Shown: positions 1 through 9,382 of the stretch, piece by piece
How positions within the stretch are numbered: the stretch's first letter is position 1
How the letters are laid out: each line of letters begins with the position of its first letter
Source: Escherichia sp. MOD1-EC7003
GTDB taxonomy: Bacteria > Pseudomonadota > Gammaproteobacteria > Enterobacterales > Enterobacteriaceae
Assembly (NCBI RefSeq): GCF_002965065.1
Contig: NZ_PTRE01000082.1
Coordinates: 1 to 41,580, forward strand
DNA: 41,580 nt
Direction: 5' to 3'
Notes under the pieces: model-generated
Databases searched by the model: none
The model's input: only the letters and a program-made list of their open reading frames with translations
What the model was told of the DNA's origin: nothing
Position numbers and translations under genes: made by a program

Positions 1-40
1 TGTTGGGTGGAGCGGACAATCCAAATGGTGAATTACTGTC

Positions 41-292
41 TTATATCATTGGCGCTGACATCGTATCGTCACCGAATACAGCAGCTGCAACACCACGACA
101 AACATCAACGTCAATACCAGAAAACTTACCGTCAGCATCGGCGTAAGAGAACCCAGGTAATCCGTCACTGATCCCGCATTGCACAAACCCTTTTTTCTGA
201 ACGGCATCAAGCGTCGCGCCAGCATGCGCCTGATTTGCAACGGCAAGCAGCACGCTGGCGGCAGCCAGTGTGGCTATCATCATCTTTTTCAT
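41..292 (-). pseudogene. yhdW: 5' stub of amino-acid ABC transporter periplasmic binding protein YhdW
   Basis: The first 77 codons encode a Sec signal peptide (Lys-rich start, hydrophobic core, cleavage near AHA-GA at residues 22-26) followed by the start of a polar amino-acid binding protein of the AapJ type, with a GFSYADADGKFSGIDVD ligand-domain motif. The family protein is about 340 residues. Here the match ends after the GDDT motif near position 62, and six unrelated residues lead to a stop at 41-43. The remaining left edge of the window does not continue yhdW in any frame. In E. coli this gene would be followed by the permease and ATPase genes yhdX, yhdY and yhdZ, which are not visible. 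I infer a disrupted gene that can export at most a short peptide. A strain rearrangement or an assembly joint are equally possible causes. Confidence 0.85.
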
Positions 293-722
293 AATGCTTC
301 TTGTGAGGCGAAAATTATCGTTATAGGACGTTTGGGAAACGTCTTTTACCTGTCTGTGGCCATCCTCTTATAAGCAAAAGTAGTGCCAGTTTTTGCGCAC
401 GATTTCGCGTCGCAATAAGCTGAGTGTAGACAGGAAATAATAAAAACAGAGCCCCGTAATGGTGCGAAAATGAAACATGCGCCACATTTTGGCGCAAAAT
501 ATTTACGCGTATTTTGCTAAGCAGAATAATGATTCTTAGCGTGAGTCTATTTCCAGGAGGACGTGTGAAAGTTAAATTGATGCATTATTTCGAAAGCAGC
601 GAAATAACGCGATATAACATGCTGAATCAGCAGGGAATTACCCAGCAGAATATAGCAATATTTTATCTTATGGAAAGATACTGTATCGTTAAACAGGGCG
701 CAGAATTCCGCGCCCTGTTCAG
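293..722. other. yhdV-yhdW intergenic region
   Basis: This 430-base AT-rich stretch separates yhdV from yhdW. It holds the yhdV terminator at its right end and a perfect short hairpin (GCGCCA 479-484 pairing with TGGCGC 490-495). The weak purine-rich site GAAGC sits just before the yhdW start. A forward open frame at 514-813 has no family resemblance and runs antisense into yhdV, so I do not call it a gene. No promoter hexamers stand out. Confidence 0.5.
691..720 (-). terminator. Terminator hairpin downstream of yhdV
   Basis: A ten-base-pair stem (AACAGGGCGC 692-701 with GCGCCCTGTT 710-719) closes an eight-base loop immediately after the yhdV stop. In the minus-strand transcript only about three U residues follow, so termination may be incomplete. 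Confidence 0.65.
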
Positions 723-944
723 TTATTTCGACAGAGCGATGATCCCCATCGTCAGACCAGCAACAGCCGCCGCCCCGCCAGCAATAGCCCCAGCCGTTTC
801 CCAGTTATCCTGAGTCGTGCCTTTCATACAGGTATTGGTGTGAACCAGGCGTCCCTGATCGTCATAAACTGGAACGCAGGGGGAATCGTGAGCACAGCCC
901 GCCAGCAATGCGGTGAGCAATGCCACAGGAATTAATCTTTTCAT
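723..944 (-). CDS. yhdV: Small outer-membrane-type lipoprotein YhdV
   Basis: A 73-residue protein with a lipoprotein signal peptide: positive start MKR, hydrophobic stretch 4-16, and lipobox LLAGC with the acylated cysteine at residue 17. The mature part is about 57 residues, with a cysteine pair (CVPV...NTC) and a Gly/Ala-rich hydrophobic C-terminus (AGAIAGGAAAVAG) resembling glycine-zipper segments of small envelope lipoproteins. The ATG is preceded by GAGG at good spacing. It lies downstream of acrF on the same strand but is separated by a terminator and about 220 bases, so it is probably transcribed independently. Its function is not known to me. Confidence 0.9.
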   Translation of the reverse strand: MKRLIPVALLTALLAGCAHDSPCVPVYDDQGRLVHTNTCMKGTTQDNWETAGAIAGGAAAVAGLTMGIIALSK

Positions 945-1162
945 GGTGTTACCTCAGTAATAAACGCTAACGTTTAATAAGTTAACTCTCTTATTAACGA
1001 GCTGAATGCCATTTTATCACTGGAGGTTATGAATCTTGCGGAATGAATAATGACAAATTATGTGAATTGTAAAAATAGTGAAGGAAGCGAGAGCTATAGA
1101 AAGTTTTTAAAGAGTGAGTAGAAGAATATCTTATTAATCTTTATGGGTTTTACTGGAAATAA

Positions 1163-1185
1163 TAAAGGCGCCCGAAAGCGCCTCT
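1163..1185 (-). terminator. Rho-independent terminator of acrEF
   Basis: The stem AGGCGC/GCGCCT (1166-1171 and 1178-1183) has a short loop and is followed on the minus strand by UUAUUAUU, a few bases after the acrF stop. Confidence 0.75.
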
Positions 1186-1196
1186 ATGTTTCTGAT

Positions 1197-4100
1197 TTAT
1201 CCTTTAAAGCAACGGCGGATCACCACAAAGAACATCGGTACGAAGAAGATTGCCAGCAACGTTGCAGAGACCATTCCCCCCATTACCCCGATACCCACTG
1301 CGTTCTGCGCGCCACTGCCAGCACCGTTACTGATAGCCAGCGGTAATACGCCGAGAATAAAGGCGAGAGAGGTCATCAGGATAGGACGCAGACGCATACG
1401 TACTGCCATCAGTGTCGCTTCAACAACTCCTTTATCCTCTTTCTCCATTAGATCTTTAGCGAACTCAACAATCAAAATAGCGTTTTTGGCCGATAAGCCA
1501 ATTGTCGTTAGCAAGCCCACCATAAAATAAACGTCATTTTTTTGATTAAAGAGTGTCGCCGCCAGCAGCACGCCGACAATCCCTAACGGCACGACCAACA
1601 TAACCGAGACAGGAATCGACCAGCTTTCATAGAGTGCGGCAAGGCACAGGAAAACGACCACAAAGGAAATTGCCACCAAAGCAGGAGCCTGGTTTCCGGA
1701 TAAGCGTTCCTGATACGACATACCTGTCCAGTCATAACCAATGCCAGCTGGTAATTGTGATGCAAGGTTTTCCATCAACGCCATGGCATCGCCGGAACTG
1801 GTTCCTGGCGCGGCTTCCCCCTGAATCTCCATTGATGGCAGACCGTTGTAGCGTTCTAGTCGCGGAGAACCATACACCCAATGTGAAGTGGTAAAGGCAG
1901 AGAATGGCACCATTTCGCCGTTGGCGCTGCGGACATAAAGTTTATCGACATCTTCCGGCAGCATACGGAATTTGGTATCAGCCTGAACATACACTTTTTT
2001 CACGCGACCACGGTCGATGAAATCGTTAACGTAAGACCCACCCAACGCCGTTGAAATGGTCTGATTGATGTCAGAAAGCGAAACACCTAACGCCTGCGCC
2101 TTTTCCTGGTCAACCTCCAGTTTAAACTGCGTGGTGTCTTCCAGACCATTGGGACGCACGCTGACTAAGTTGCTAGGATGTTGCGCCGCCATGCCAAGCA
2201 ACTGATTACGGGCCTGGGTTAGGGCATCGTGACCCAGTCCCGCCTGATCAATTAACTCAAAGTCGAAACCCGTTGCTGTGCCCAGTTCAACAATGGCTGG
2301 CATATTGAATGGAATGACAAAACCGTCGCGGATCTTGCCCAATTCCATTTTGGCACGGTGGATTACCGCTTCCGCACTGTTTTCGTCACCACGACGCTCT
2401 TCCCACGGTTTCAGACTGACGAAGGCCATGCCGGCGTTTTGGGCCTGACCGCTGAAGCTAAAGCCGTTAACTGTAAAGACACTTTTAACATTCGCTTTCT
2501 CGTTTTTCAGATAGTAATCCGCCACTTGATCCAATACTTTTTGCGTCCGCTCTTGCGTCGCGCCAGCGGGCAATTGAATCATGGTCAGAAAGACCCCCTG
2601 ATCCTCTTCAGGTAAGAAGGACGATGGAAGACGTAAAAACAACACCACCATCCCAGCAACAATCAGCGCATAGATCAGTAAATATCGTCCTGTGGAACCG
2701 AGGATTTTGCCAACGCTGTTGGTGTAGTGATTAACGCTATGATCGAAGGTGGTATTAAACCAGCCGAAGAAACCGCCCTTATTTTCGTGATGCTCAGCAG
2801 AGATGGGTTTGAGCAGCGTTGCACATAACGCAGGGGTAAGAATCAATGCCACCAGAACAGAAAGCGCCATTGCCGAAACGATGGTGATAGAGAACTGGCG
2901 ATAAATTGCCCCTGTAGAACCGCCGAAGAATGCCATCGGAATAAATACCGCTGACAGCACCATCGCGATACCCACCAGTGCGCCCTGAATTTGCGACATT
3001 GATTTTTCCGTCGCTTCTTTTGGCGGGAGCTTATCCTCCATCATCACGCGCTCGACGTTCTCCACCACCACTATCGCATCATCGACGAGTAGCCCGATGG
3101 CAAGTACCATCCCGAACATCGTTAGTGTGTTGATGGAGTAACCAAAAGCGGCGAGGATGGCAAACGTCCCTAACAGCACTACGGGCACAGCAATGGTGGG
3201 GATCAGCGTTGCTCGCATATTCTGCAAGAACAGATACATCACCAGGAACACCAGCATAATGGCTTCGAACAGCGTTTTTACCACTTCGTGAATAGAAAGC
3301 TGGACGAATGGCGTAGTGTCATAAGGGTAGAGAACCTTCATTCCCTGTGGGAAGAATGGCTGTAATTCTGCCAGTTTTGTCTTAATGGCTGTCGCGGTAT
3401 CGAGAGCATTCGCACCGGTTGCCAGTTTAATACCCAGACCCGCCGCCGGTTTACCGTTGATGCGAGCGATAACGTTATAGTTTTCACCGCCAAGTTCAAC
3501 CCGTGCGACATCTTTCAGGCGTACCACCGAGCCGTCACTGTTTACACGCAGGGTCACTTTGCCGAATTCTTCCGGATTTTTTAACCTCGTCTGAGCAATG
3601 ATCGAGGCGTTTAACTGTTGCCCTGGTAACGCTGGCGTTCCACCTAACTGTCCGGCAGCGATCTGATCGTTCTGTACCTTCAACTGGTTAATCACATCAA
3701 CCGGTGTCAGTTTATATTTGTTTAGCAGATCGGCGTCCAGCCAGATACGCATCGCATACTGTGCGCCGAAAAGCTGTACATCACCGACGCCATTCAGACG
3801 GCTAAGCGTATCTTTAACGTTAGAGGCCACATAGTCCGAGATATCGTCCTGTGTGGTGCCAGGGTTATCAGAGACAAAGCCCGCCACCATCAAATAGCTG
3901 CTACTGGACTTTTCAACACTGATCCCCTGCTGCTGAACCTCCTGTGGCAGCAACGGCGTGGCGAGCTGGAGTTTGTTCTGCACCTGCACTTGCGCGATAT
4001 CTGGATCGGTCCCGGACTGGAAGGTAAGGGTAATTGTCACGCTACCGGCAGAATCGCTGGTGGAGGACATATACATCAGGTTATCGATACCATTCATATT

Positions 4101-4301
4101 CTGTTCGATAACCTGCGTCACCGTATCCTGCACGGTCTGCGCATCAGCACCCGGATAGTTTGCCGAAACAGAAACCGCAGGCGGCGCAATGGTTGGGTAC
4201 TGGGCGACGGGCAATTGTAGGATCGCCAGTGCCCCCGCCATCATTAGAATAATGGCCAGCACCCATGCAAATATCGGTCGTCGAATAAAAAAGTTTGCCA
4301 T
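1197..4301 (-). CDS. acrF: RND multidrug efflux transporter AcrF
   Basis: A 1034-residue resistance-nodulation-division pump, the proton-driven inner-membrane part of the AcrE-AcrF-TolC drug efflux system and a close paralogue of AcrB. The start [14 protein letters not shown] is the typical RND N-terminus. The proton-relay aspartates are present at 407 and 408 in [14 protein letters not shown], and the TM10 lysine lies in [12 protein letters not shown]. Length and the large periplasmic loops after TM1 and TM7 match the full family. The gene begins 11 bases after acrE and is translationally close-coupled to it. In E. coli acrEF is normally nearly silent because of H-NS repression and becomes important when derepressed. 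The gene looks intact. Confidence 0.97.
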   Translation of the reverse strand: MANFFIRRPIFAWVLAIILMMAGALAILQLPVAQYPTIAPPAVSVSANYPGADAQTVQDTVTQVIEQNMNGIDNLMYMSSTSDSAGSVTITLTFQSGTDPDIAQVQVQNKLQLATPLLPQEVQQQGISVEKSSSSYLMVAGFVSDNPGTTQDDISDYVASNVKDTLSRLNGVGDVQLFGAQYAMRIWLDADLLNKYKLTPVDVINQLKVQNDQIAAGQLGGTPALPGQQLNASIIAQTRLKNPEEFGKVTLRVNSDGSVVRLKDVARVELGGENYNVIARINGKPAAGLGIKLATGANALDTATAIKTKLAELQPFFPQGMKVLYPYDTTPFVQLSIHEVVKTLFEAIMLVFLVMYLFLQNMRATLIPTIAVPVVLLGTFAILAAFGYSINTLTMFGMVLAIGLLVDDAIVVVENVERVMMEDKLPPKEATEKSMSQIQGALVGIAMVLSAVFIPMAFFGGSTGAIYRQFSITIVSAMALSVLVALILTPALCATLLKPISAEHHENKGGFFGWFNTTFDHSVNHYTNSVGKILGSTGRYLLIYALIVAGMVVLFLRLPSSFLPEEDQGVFLTMIQLPAGATQERTQKVLDQVADYYLKNEKANVKSVFTVNGFSFSGQAQNAGMAFVSLKPWEERRGDENSAEAVIHRAKMELGKIRDGFVIPFNMPAIVELGTATGFDFELIDQAGLGHDALTQARNQLLGMAAQHPSNLVSVRPNGLEDTTQFKLEVDQEKAQALGVSLSDINQTISTALGGSYVNDFIDRGRVKKVYVQADTKFRMLPEDVDKLYVRSANGEMVPFSAFTTSHWVYGSPRLERYNGLPSMEIQGEAAPGTSSGDAMALMENLASQLPAGIGYDWTGMSYQERLSGNQAPALVAISFVVVFLCLAALYESWSIPVSVMLVVPLGIVGVLLAATLFNQKNDVYFMVGLLTTIGLSAKNAILIVEFAKDLMEKEDKGVVEATLMAVRMRLRPILMTSLAFILGVLPLAISNGAGSGAQNAVGIGVMGGMVSATLLAIFFVPMFFVVIRRCFKG

Positions 4302-4312
4302 GTCAGATTGCC

Positions 4313-5470
4313 TTACTTCGACGCAGTATCTGCGGGGGTATCGGTAGTGGCTTTAACCTGCTCTCCCGGACGCGCTTTTTGCAGGCCGCTGACAATGACT
4401 TGATCGCCAGATTTCAGACCTTCGCTAATCAACCATTTATCGCCAATCGCCTGACTGGCAACGACAGGGCGCGCTTCAACCTGACTTTTATCATTAACAA
4501 TCAGCACGGTTGCATCACCACGCGGCGTGCGGCTAACGCCTTGTTGCGGGATAAGAATGGCATCAGGCTGGACACCTTCATCAATCCGTGCGCGCACAAA
4601 CATACCTGGCAAAAGCGTATGTTGCGGGTTAGGGAAGACGGCACGTAGGGTTATGGAGCCGGTGCTTTCATCAACGGTTACATCGGAGAATTGCAGCGTA
4701 CCTTTCAGGGGATAGGTTTGACCGCTTTCCATGACCAACTCTACGTTGCTGGTGGCATTTTCCTTATGCAAATTTCCTTGCTCTACGGATTGCTTCAGCC
4801 TCATAAAATCGTTGCTGGATTGGGTCACATCAACATAGATAGGATCGAGTTGCTGAACAGTCGCCAGTTCAGTGGTTTGCCCATTAGTGACAAGAGCGCC
4901 TTCGGTCACGGTAGATTTGCCGATACGTCCGCTAATTGGCGCAGTCACTTTGGTATAAGCGAGATTGATGCGAGCGCTTTCGACCGTGGCTTTTGCGGCA
5001 ATCACGGCGGCATCGGCCTGGCGAGCATCAGCAATGGCCTGGTCGTACTCTTGCTGACTGATGTATTTCGTACCCACGAGCGGAACGTAACGTTTTACCG
5101 TCAAATGCGCGATGGAGGCGGCGGCTTCACTTTTCGCCAGTTCGCCTTTCGCGCTGTCATAACTCGCCTGATAGGTTGCTGGATCGATCTGGTACAGGGA
5201 CTGACCTGCTTGCACATCGCTGCCTTCAGTAAAATTACGATTCAGTACGATCCCGCTAACCTGTGGACGAACTTCGGCTATACGGTAAGCATTGGTGCGG
5301 CCTGGTAATTCAGTCTTCACTTCTAACGGGGCCGTTTTCACAATATGAACGGTAACCTGCGGTTCACCGACGTGAGCTTTCTCTTCTCCCTTATCGTTAC
5401 AACCGGCGATTAAAGCCGCGGAGATCAGAATAAAGGAGGGCAGGAGGAAAAACCTGGCATGTTTCGTCAT
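4313..5470 (-). CDS. acrE: RND efflux periplasmic adaptor lipoprotein AcrE
   Basis: A 385-residue membrane fusion protein linking AcrF to TolC. It has a lipoprotein signal with LIAGC and acylated Cys24, then a beta-barrel/lipoyl half-motif ([30 protein letters not shown]), an alpha-helical hairpin around residues 100-170, and the second lipoyl half ([18 protein letters not shown]). It is the first gene of acrEF and is divergent from the TetR gene acrS, the usual arrangement of a pump and its local regulator. The older name envC was used for this gene. Length is normal and no defects are seen. Confidence 0.97.
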   Translation of the reverse strand: MTKHARFFLLPSFILISAALIAGCNDKGEEKAHVGEPQVTVHIVKTAPLEVKTELPGRTNAYRIAEVRPQVSGIVLNRNFTEGSDVQAGQSLYQIDPATYQASYDSAKGELAKSEAAASIAHLTVKRYVPLVGTKYISQQEYDQAIADARQADAAVIAAKATVESARINLAYTKVTAPISGRIGKSTVTEGALVTNGQTTELATVQQLDPIYVDVTQSSNDFMRLKQSVEQGNLHKENATSNVELVMESGQTYPLKGTLQFSDVTVDESTGSITLRAVFPNPQHTLLPGMFVRARIDEGVQPDAILIPQQGVSRTPRGDATVLIVNDKSQVEARPVVASQAIGDKWLISEGLKSGDQVIVSGLQKARPGEQVKATTDTPADTASK

Positions 5471-5700
5471 TACTATTCCTCAAAAAACCAAAAGCGCGTT
5501 ATTTACCCAAAAAGGCAACGCGTTAACTCGCAGAAAGAAAAATACAGTTCGCTATCCTACAAATTATCATCCGGCGATGTAAGGAATAGTTATGAAGACT
5601 GGCGCTTCAAGGCACATAAACACAAAAAAAGATTAATATTCTACTGTTTTGTTTGGATGTGAATTGAAAAAGGTAGTATTAAATATACGCAAGTTGAAAT

Positions 5701-5723
5701 ATACATTGATGACGTGAATGTAT
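5701..5723. promoter_or_regulatory. Candidate AcrR/AcrS operator (inverted repeat)
   Basis: Perfect arms ATACATT (5701-5707) and AATGTAT (5717-5723) flank a nine-base spacer. The arms are the same as those of the AcrR operator in the acrAB promoter as I recall it, where the spacer is shorter (four bases). The site lies 27 bases upstream of the putative acrS -35 box. That AcrS or AcrR binds here is inference. Confidence 0.4.
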
Positions 5724-5750
5724 TTTAGGTAAATAATACATGTGATTTAT

Positions 5751-5778
5751 TTGACTATTTATAGCAACGCAATATTAG
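5751..5778 (+). promoter_or_regulatory. Candidate sigma-70 promoter of acrS
   Basis: TTGACT (5751-5756) and TATTAG (5773-5778) are separated by 16 bases, about 90 bases before the acrS start. This is a sequence match only. Confidence 0.4.
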
Positions 5779-5868
5779 CCTCTCGTATAAATACACATTA
5801 GGTGATAGATTAACCTTCGCTATTTTCTCACCCTATGTTGAATATATTTATTTCCTGAATGGTTAGCC

Positions 5869-6531
5869 ATGGCAAAGAGAACCAAAGCCGAAGCCCTGAA
5901 GACCCGGCAAGAACTGATTGAAACCGCCATTGCCCAGTTTGCGCAGCATGGCGTAAGCAAGACGACGCTCAACGACATTGCCGACGCCGCTAACGTCACA
6001 CGTGGTGCTATCTACTGGCACTTCGAAAACAAGATCCAACTGTTTAATGAGATGTGGTTACAACAGCCCTCATTGCGGGAGTTAATCCAGGATCGCCTGA
6101 CGGTAGGGTCAGGGCATGACCCGTTTCAGCAATTGCGTGAGAAAATGATTGTTGGATTGCAATATATTGCCAAAATTCCCCGCCAGCAGGCGTTGCTGAA
6201 AATCTTATATCACAAATGTGAATTTAATGATGAGATGCTGGCCGAGGGAGTGATACGCGAAAAGATGGGCTTTAATCCGGAAGCTCTTCGCGAAGTATTG
6301 CAGGCGTGTCAGCAACAAGGTTGTGTAGCAAATAACCTCGATTTAGATGTTGTGATGATTATTATTGATGGTGCCTTCAGCGGAATTGTTCAAAACTGGT
6401 TAATGAATATGGCGGGTTATGATCTTTATAAACAAGCCCCCGCACTGGTCGATAACGTATTAAGAATGTTCATGCCAGATGAAAACATAACGAAATCAAT
6501 TCATCAAACGCATGAATTAAGTGTCATATAA
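5869..6531 (+). CDS. acrS: TetR-family regulator AcrS
   Basis: A 220-residue TetR-type repressor (formerly envR). The N-terminal helix-turn-helix spans about residues 10-58 and includes the family signature ALKTRQELIETAIAQFAQHGV and VTRGAIYWHFENK. The C-terminal ligand/dimerisation domain is divergent and is followed by a short polar tail. It is divergent from acrEF. The family member AcrS is reported to repress acrAB rather than being a simple repressor of acrEF, so its targets include another locus. The ATG is in normal context (GGTTAGCCATGG) and no truncation is seen. Confidence 0.95.
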   Translation: MAKRTKAEALKTRQELIETAIAQFAQHGVSKTTLNDIADAANVTRGAIYWHFENKIQLFNEMWLQQPSLRELIQDRLTVGSGHDPFQQLREKMIVGLQYIAKIPRQQALLKILYHKCEFNDEMLAEGVIREKMGFNPEALREVLQACQQQGCVANNLDLDVVMIIIDGAFSGIVQNWLMNMAGYDLYKQAPALVDNVLRMFMPDENITKSIHQTHELSVI

Positions 6532-6533
6532 AC

Positions 6534-6713
6534 TCACATTCTGTCCTGAAAGTTCAGTTCGTCACAGTTAACCAGTTTGAGGGGATTAACTGAGTTCATA
6601 TTGCGGCATTTATCTGTTTCTGTTGCCAGCAGTTCAATCCACTGCATCAGTAAAGTATCAAACAGAAAAACGGAGACAGCGAAAACGACGAGCCACCAAT
6701 ACTTGCGAATCAT
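6534..6713 (-). CDS. yhdU: Small inner-membrane protein YhdU
   Basis: A 59-residue protein with one N-terminal hydrophobic segment (about residues 5-24, Trp- and Phe-rich) followed by a soluble tail with two cysteines. I chose the ATG at 6713 because CAGG lies 3-4 bases upstream. An in-frame TTG nine codons earlier has no ribosome binding site. It converges on acrS, with only two bases between the stops. Its role is unknown to me; a single-pass membrane topology is all the sequence supports. Confidence 0.8.
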   Translation of the reverse strand: MIRKYWWLVVFAVSVFLFDTLLMQWIELLATETDKCRNMNSVNPLKLVNCDELNFQDRM

Positions 6714-6796
6714 TACCTGAGCCTGTACATGTTTAATCAAGTCTGGCAGGAAATATACACGAAATGAATAATCCGAAAACCAGACTTACACTTCCT

Positions 6797-7681
6797 TTAC
6801 TTTGCAATGAGAGCGGGGTCAACTTCGCTAACTCGACATCGTTTTGACCGGTTGCCCGTTTTTCTTTTTTTTACTTTCGCCAGTTCTTCCGCGGAGTAAT
6901 GCGACGCGATATCCAGTCGTCGAAGTCCCATTTTGATGTACTCGCTGTTGATCTCAATACCAATGAATTTTCGCTGGCTGGCGACGGCTACGGCACCGGT
7001 AGTAAAGCTACCGGCAAACGGGTCGAGAACGATATCGCCAGGGTTGGAAGAGGCGAGAATAATGCGTTTCAGTAAGGCTTCCGGTTTTTGCGTCGGATGG
7101 TTTTCATATTCATCCATTAAATATCGCACGCGCGGAAAATCCCAGACGTTACCCGGTACTTTTTGATGATTGTAAGGCTGTGGAGGATTTTTGCGATAAT
7201 CGATCAACGCGCGCTGCGATCCAGTTTTGGCTTCTACCAGAATAGCATCACCGTTGAATGTGTAGTTCTTTGCGTCTTTCACCATCATCAGGATGGGTTC
7301 GTACATGGAACCATAGTGTTTCTTCGCCTGCACTCCAGAACTGTCATATGACCAGATGATGCGACTTTTAATGGTAAAAAGCTTGCGGCACTGGAGATCG
7401 ATAAAGGGCATGTTTTCCGTGCTGTTCATGATGTACATGCTGCCCTGCTTTTTCAGAACGCGGTGGCACTCTGCAATCACTTCAAACAGCCAGTCGATAA
7501 ACAAATCTTCTTTCCAGGCTTCGACCAGACCATCAAAATTTTTACCGATGTTATACGGTGGGTCGGCAAAGATCAGATCCACGCTTTCGGCAGGTAGTTT
7601 TTTAATTTCGGCAAGTGCATCACCGTGAATAATGGTCTTAGCTTCATTACCAAATCGGGTCGGTTCACATCCTGTTTTCAT
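6797..7681 (-). CDS. yhdJ: DNA adenine-N6 methyltransferase YhdJ
   Basis: A 294-residue beta-class DNA methyltransferase: catalytic motif IV DPPY at residues 40-43 near the N-terminus, and SAM-binding motif I DPFAGSFTTG with GIEINSEY near the C-terminus (beta order). YhdJ of E. coli is reported to methylate the second adenine of ATGCAT and has no cognate restriction enzyme. Likewise no endonuclease gene is adjacent here. The ATG at 7681 is preferred because AGGGAG lies five bases upstream; the GTG two codons earlier overlaps that site. It lies downstream of fis behind a strong terminator, so expression is probably low or independent. The C-terminal tail is Lys/Arg-rich. Both catalytic motifs are intact. 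Confidence 0.95.
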   Translation of the reverse strand: MKTGCEPTRFGNEAKTIIHGDALAEIKKLPAESVDLIFADPPYNIGKNFDGLVEAWKEDLFIDWLFEVIAECHRVLKKQGSMYIMNSTENMPFIDLQCRKLFTIKSRIIWSYDSSGVQAKKHYGSMYEPILMMVKDAKNYTFNGDAILVEAKTGSQRALIDYRKNPPQPYNHQKVPGNVWDFPRVRYLMDEYENHPTQKPEALLKRIILASSNPGDIVLDPFAGSFTTGAVAVASQRKFIGIEINSEYIKMGLRRLDIASHYSAEELAKVKKRKTGNRSKRCRVSEVDPALIAK

Positions 7682-7704
7682 GGTCACTCCCTTTGTGACA
7701 CCTA

Positions 7705-7743
7705 TAAAAAAGGCGCTTCCCCATGCCGAGTAGCGCCTTTTTA
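7705..7743 (-). terminator. Rho-independent terminator of dusB-fis
   Basis: The strong hairpin AAAAGGCGCT/AGCGCCTTTT has arms at about 7707-7717 and 7732-7742 and a run of six U on the minus strand. It lies between fis and yhdJ. Confidence 0.9.
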
Positions 7744-7766
7744 ATCAAGCATTTAGCTAACCTGAA

Positions 7767-8063
7767 TTAGTTCATGCCGTACTTTTTTAATTTTTTACGC
7801 AGTGTACCACGGTTGATGCCCATCATCAGCGCAGCACGGGTCTGGTTACCACGGGTGTATTGCATCACCATGTCCAACAGGGGCTGTTCTACTTCAGCCA
7901 GTACCAGCTCATAGAGGTCATTCACATCCTGACCATTCAGTTGAGCAAAATAGTTCTTCAGTGCCTGTTTAACCGAGTCACGCAGGGGTTTTTGGGTTAC
8001 CTGATCCTGAGAGTTAACGGTAGAAACGGTCAGTACGTCAGAATTTACGCGTTGTTCGAACAT
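7767..8063 (-). CDS. fis: DNA-binding nucleoid protein Fis
   Basis: A 98-residue nucleoid-associated protein that bends DNA, activates rRNA promoters and assists site-specific inversion. The N-terminal beta-hairpin arm covers residues 10-26 and the C-terminal helix-turn-helix about 74-94 ([26 protein letters not shown]). The sequence appears identical to the highly conserved E. coli protein. It is the second gene of the dusB-fis operon, 25 bases after dusB. Expression is driven by the promoter upstream of dusB, which peaks on nutrient upshift and is repressed by Fis itself and by ppGpp/DksA. Confidence 0.99.
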
Positions 8064-8088
8064 AGTTCTGTCAGCTCTTTATTTCTGT

Positions 8089-9054
8089 TTACGCAAAATT
8101 TTCGAAGTATGCCTCCAACGCCTCCAGCTGTTCGCTGGCATCCTCAATGGCGTTGAATGTGCGCCGAAACTGGTCATTTGGGGCGTGTTCCTGGAGATAC
8201 CAGGAAACGTGTTTACGTGCAATTCGGTACCCTTTTGCCGGACCATAAAAGTCATGCAGTTCCCGAACGTGCGCGCAAAGCAAGCGCTTAACCTCTGCCA
8301 AAGGCAGCGGGGGCAGCAACTCCCCAGTGTCCAGATAATGCTGGATTTCCCGAAAGATCCAGGGTCTTCCCTGAGCTGCACGGCCTATCATCAGGGCATC
8401 TGCCCCTGTATAGTCGAGCACAGCTCTGGCTTTAAGCGGGTCAGTAATGTCGCCATTCGCGATAACCGGAATGGAAACTTTCTGCTTAACTGCCCGAATA
8501 CTGTCGTACTCAGCTTCTCCATTGAACAAACAGGCGCGTGTACGGCCATGAATGGTCAGAGCCTGAATGCCACAGTCTTCAGCCAGTTGGGCAATCTCTT
8601 CGCAGTTACGGTGTTCCGGCGCCCAGCCGGTGCGAATCTTCAGGGTAACAGGAACGTCCACTGCATTGACGACCTCGGTAAGGATCGATTTAACGACATC
8701 CGGGTACTGCAAGAGGGCTGAACCTGCGAGCTTGCGATTCACTTTTTTAGCCGGGCAACCCATATTGATATCAATAATCTGGGCACCGCTTTCCACGTTA
8801 ATACGTGCTGCATCTGCCATTTCTTTCGGATCGCTACCGGCAATTTGCACGGTGCGAATACCGGGTTCATCAATGTGCACCATCCGTAAACGAGATTTGT
8901 CGCTTTCCCAAACCTGAGGGTTAGAAGACATCATCTCGGATACTGTCAATCCGGCTCCCATCTCGTAGCACAACGTCCGAAAAGGTCTGTCTGTAATGCC
9001 AGCCATGGGCGCTGCGATCAGGCGATTTCTGAGCTGATATTGTCCGATGCGCAT
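8089..9054 (-). CDS. dusB: tRNA-dihydrouridine synthase B
   Basis: A 321-residue FMN-dependent enzyme that reduces uridine in the tRNA D-loop (U17 in E. coli). It has the TIM-barrel start [12 protein letters not shown] (residues 15-26), the catalytic cysteine C100 in [10 protein letters not shown], the KIRTGW motif, and the phosphate-binding NGDI and [16 protein letters not shown] segments. It is the first gene of the dusB-fis operon; its coding region is known to influence fis translation. Length and motifs are complete. Confidence 0.98.
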   Translation of the reverse strand: MRIGQYQLRNRLIAAPMAGITDRPFRTLCYEMGAGLTVSEMMSSNPQVWESDKSRLRMVHIDEPGIRTVQIAGSDPKEMADAARINVESGAQIIDINMGCPAKKVNRKLAGSALLQYPDVVKSILTEVVNAVDVPVTLKIRTGWAPEHRNCEEIAQLAEDCGIQALTIHGRTRACLFNGEAEYDSIRAVKQKVSIPVIANGDITDPLKARAVLDYTGADALMIGRAAQGRPWIFREIQHYLDTGELLPPLPLAEVKRLLCAHVRELHDFYGPAKGYRIARKHVSWYLQEHAPNDQFRRTFNAIEDASEQLEALEAYFENFA

Positions 9055-9093
9055 GAGTTAAGAAATGACCATACTGTGACTGCAAGGCGGCGT

Positions 9094-9122
9094 ATATTAC
9101 GCATTTTTTGCACGAGATGAAA
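9094..9122 (-). promoter_or_regulatory. dusB-fis promoter
   Basis: The -35 TTTCAT (complement of 9117-9122) and -10 TAATAT (complement of 9094-9099) are separated by 17 bases and followed by a GC-rich discriminator (CGCCGCC). That is the hallmark of a promoter inhibited by ppGpp/DksA. It lies about 30 bases upstream of dusB and agrees with the known position of the fis promoter. Confidence 0.85.
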
Positions 9123-9288
9123 GGCCAAACTTTAACCAATCCTCTGAGATGGATCAAAGAATTGCATTTAAAATGAGCTTGGCGCGATAATTACTCATAA
9201 AAATCATCACATTAGAAAGTGGTGGCTAAAATGTACACTCATAGAAATTTGAGTAAGTTCTCAATTTTTCTTTATGAATGAAAATTTT

Positions 9289-9329
9289 GGCACGCAAAAT
9301 TGCGTAAATAATCAGCAAGTTTGCGTGCC
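9289..9329. repeat. Long-armed inverted repeat between prmA and dusB
   Basis: GGCACGCAAA (9289-9298) and TTTGCGTGCC (9320-9329) form a perfect ten-base stem around a 21-base, AT-rich interior. It lies between the prmA stop and the fis promoter. No long U-run follows on the minus strand, while UUUU follows on the plus strand. It could be a prmA terminator of atypical form or a protein-binding or structural element of the fis control region. The 9055-9382 gap otherwise holds only the fis promoter and AT-rich tracts suited to Fis/IHF binding. Confidence 0.6.
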
Positions 9330-9382
9330 TTTTGTGACGTTGCTCGCATTTTGTTGGCTGATGCGAACTTACCTGAAGATGA

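Larger units (their letters stand above)
5471..5868. promoter_or_regulatory. acrE-acrS divergent regulatory region
   Basis: This 398-base AT-rich intergenic region is typical of H-NS-bound DNA. It contains an AcrR-operator-like inverted repeat at 5701-5723 and, downstream of it, a candidate acrS promoter. I could not assign the acrE promoter with confidence. Confidence 0.55.

Noticed and set aside
514-813. Forward 99-residue open frame upstream of and into yhdV
   Set aside because: No family resemblance; the second half is antisense to the yhdV coding sequence and the first half is AT-rich intergenic DNA.
6797-7681. YhdJ as part of a restriction-modification or phage-defence island
   Set aside because: No endonuclease or defence gene is adjacent; neighbours are the core genes fis and yhdU, and YhdJ is a known orphan methylase.
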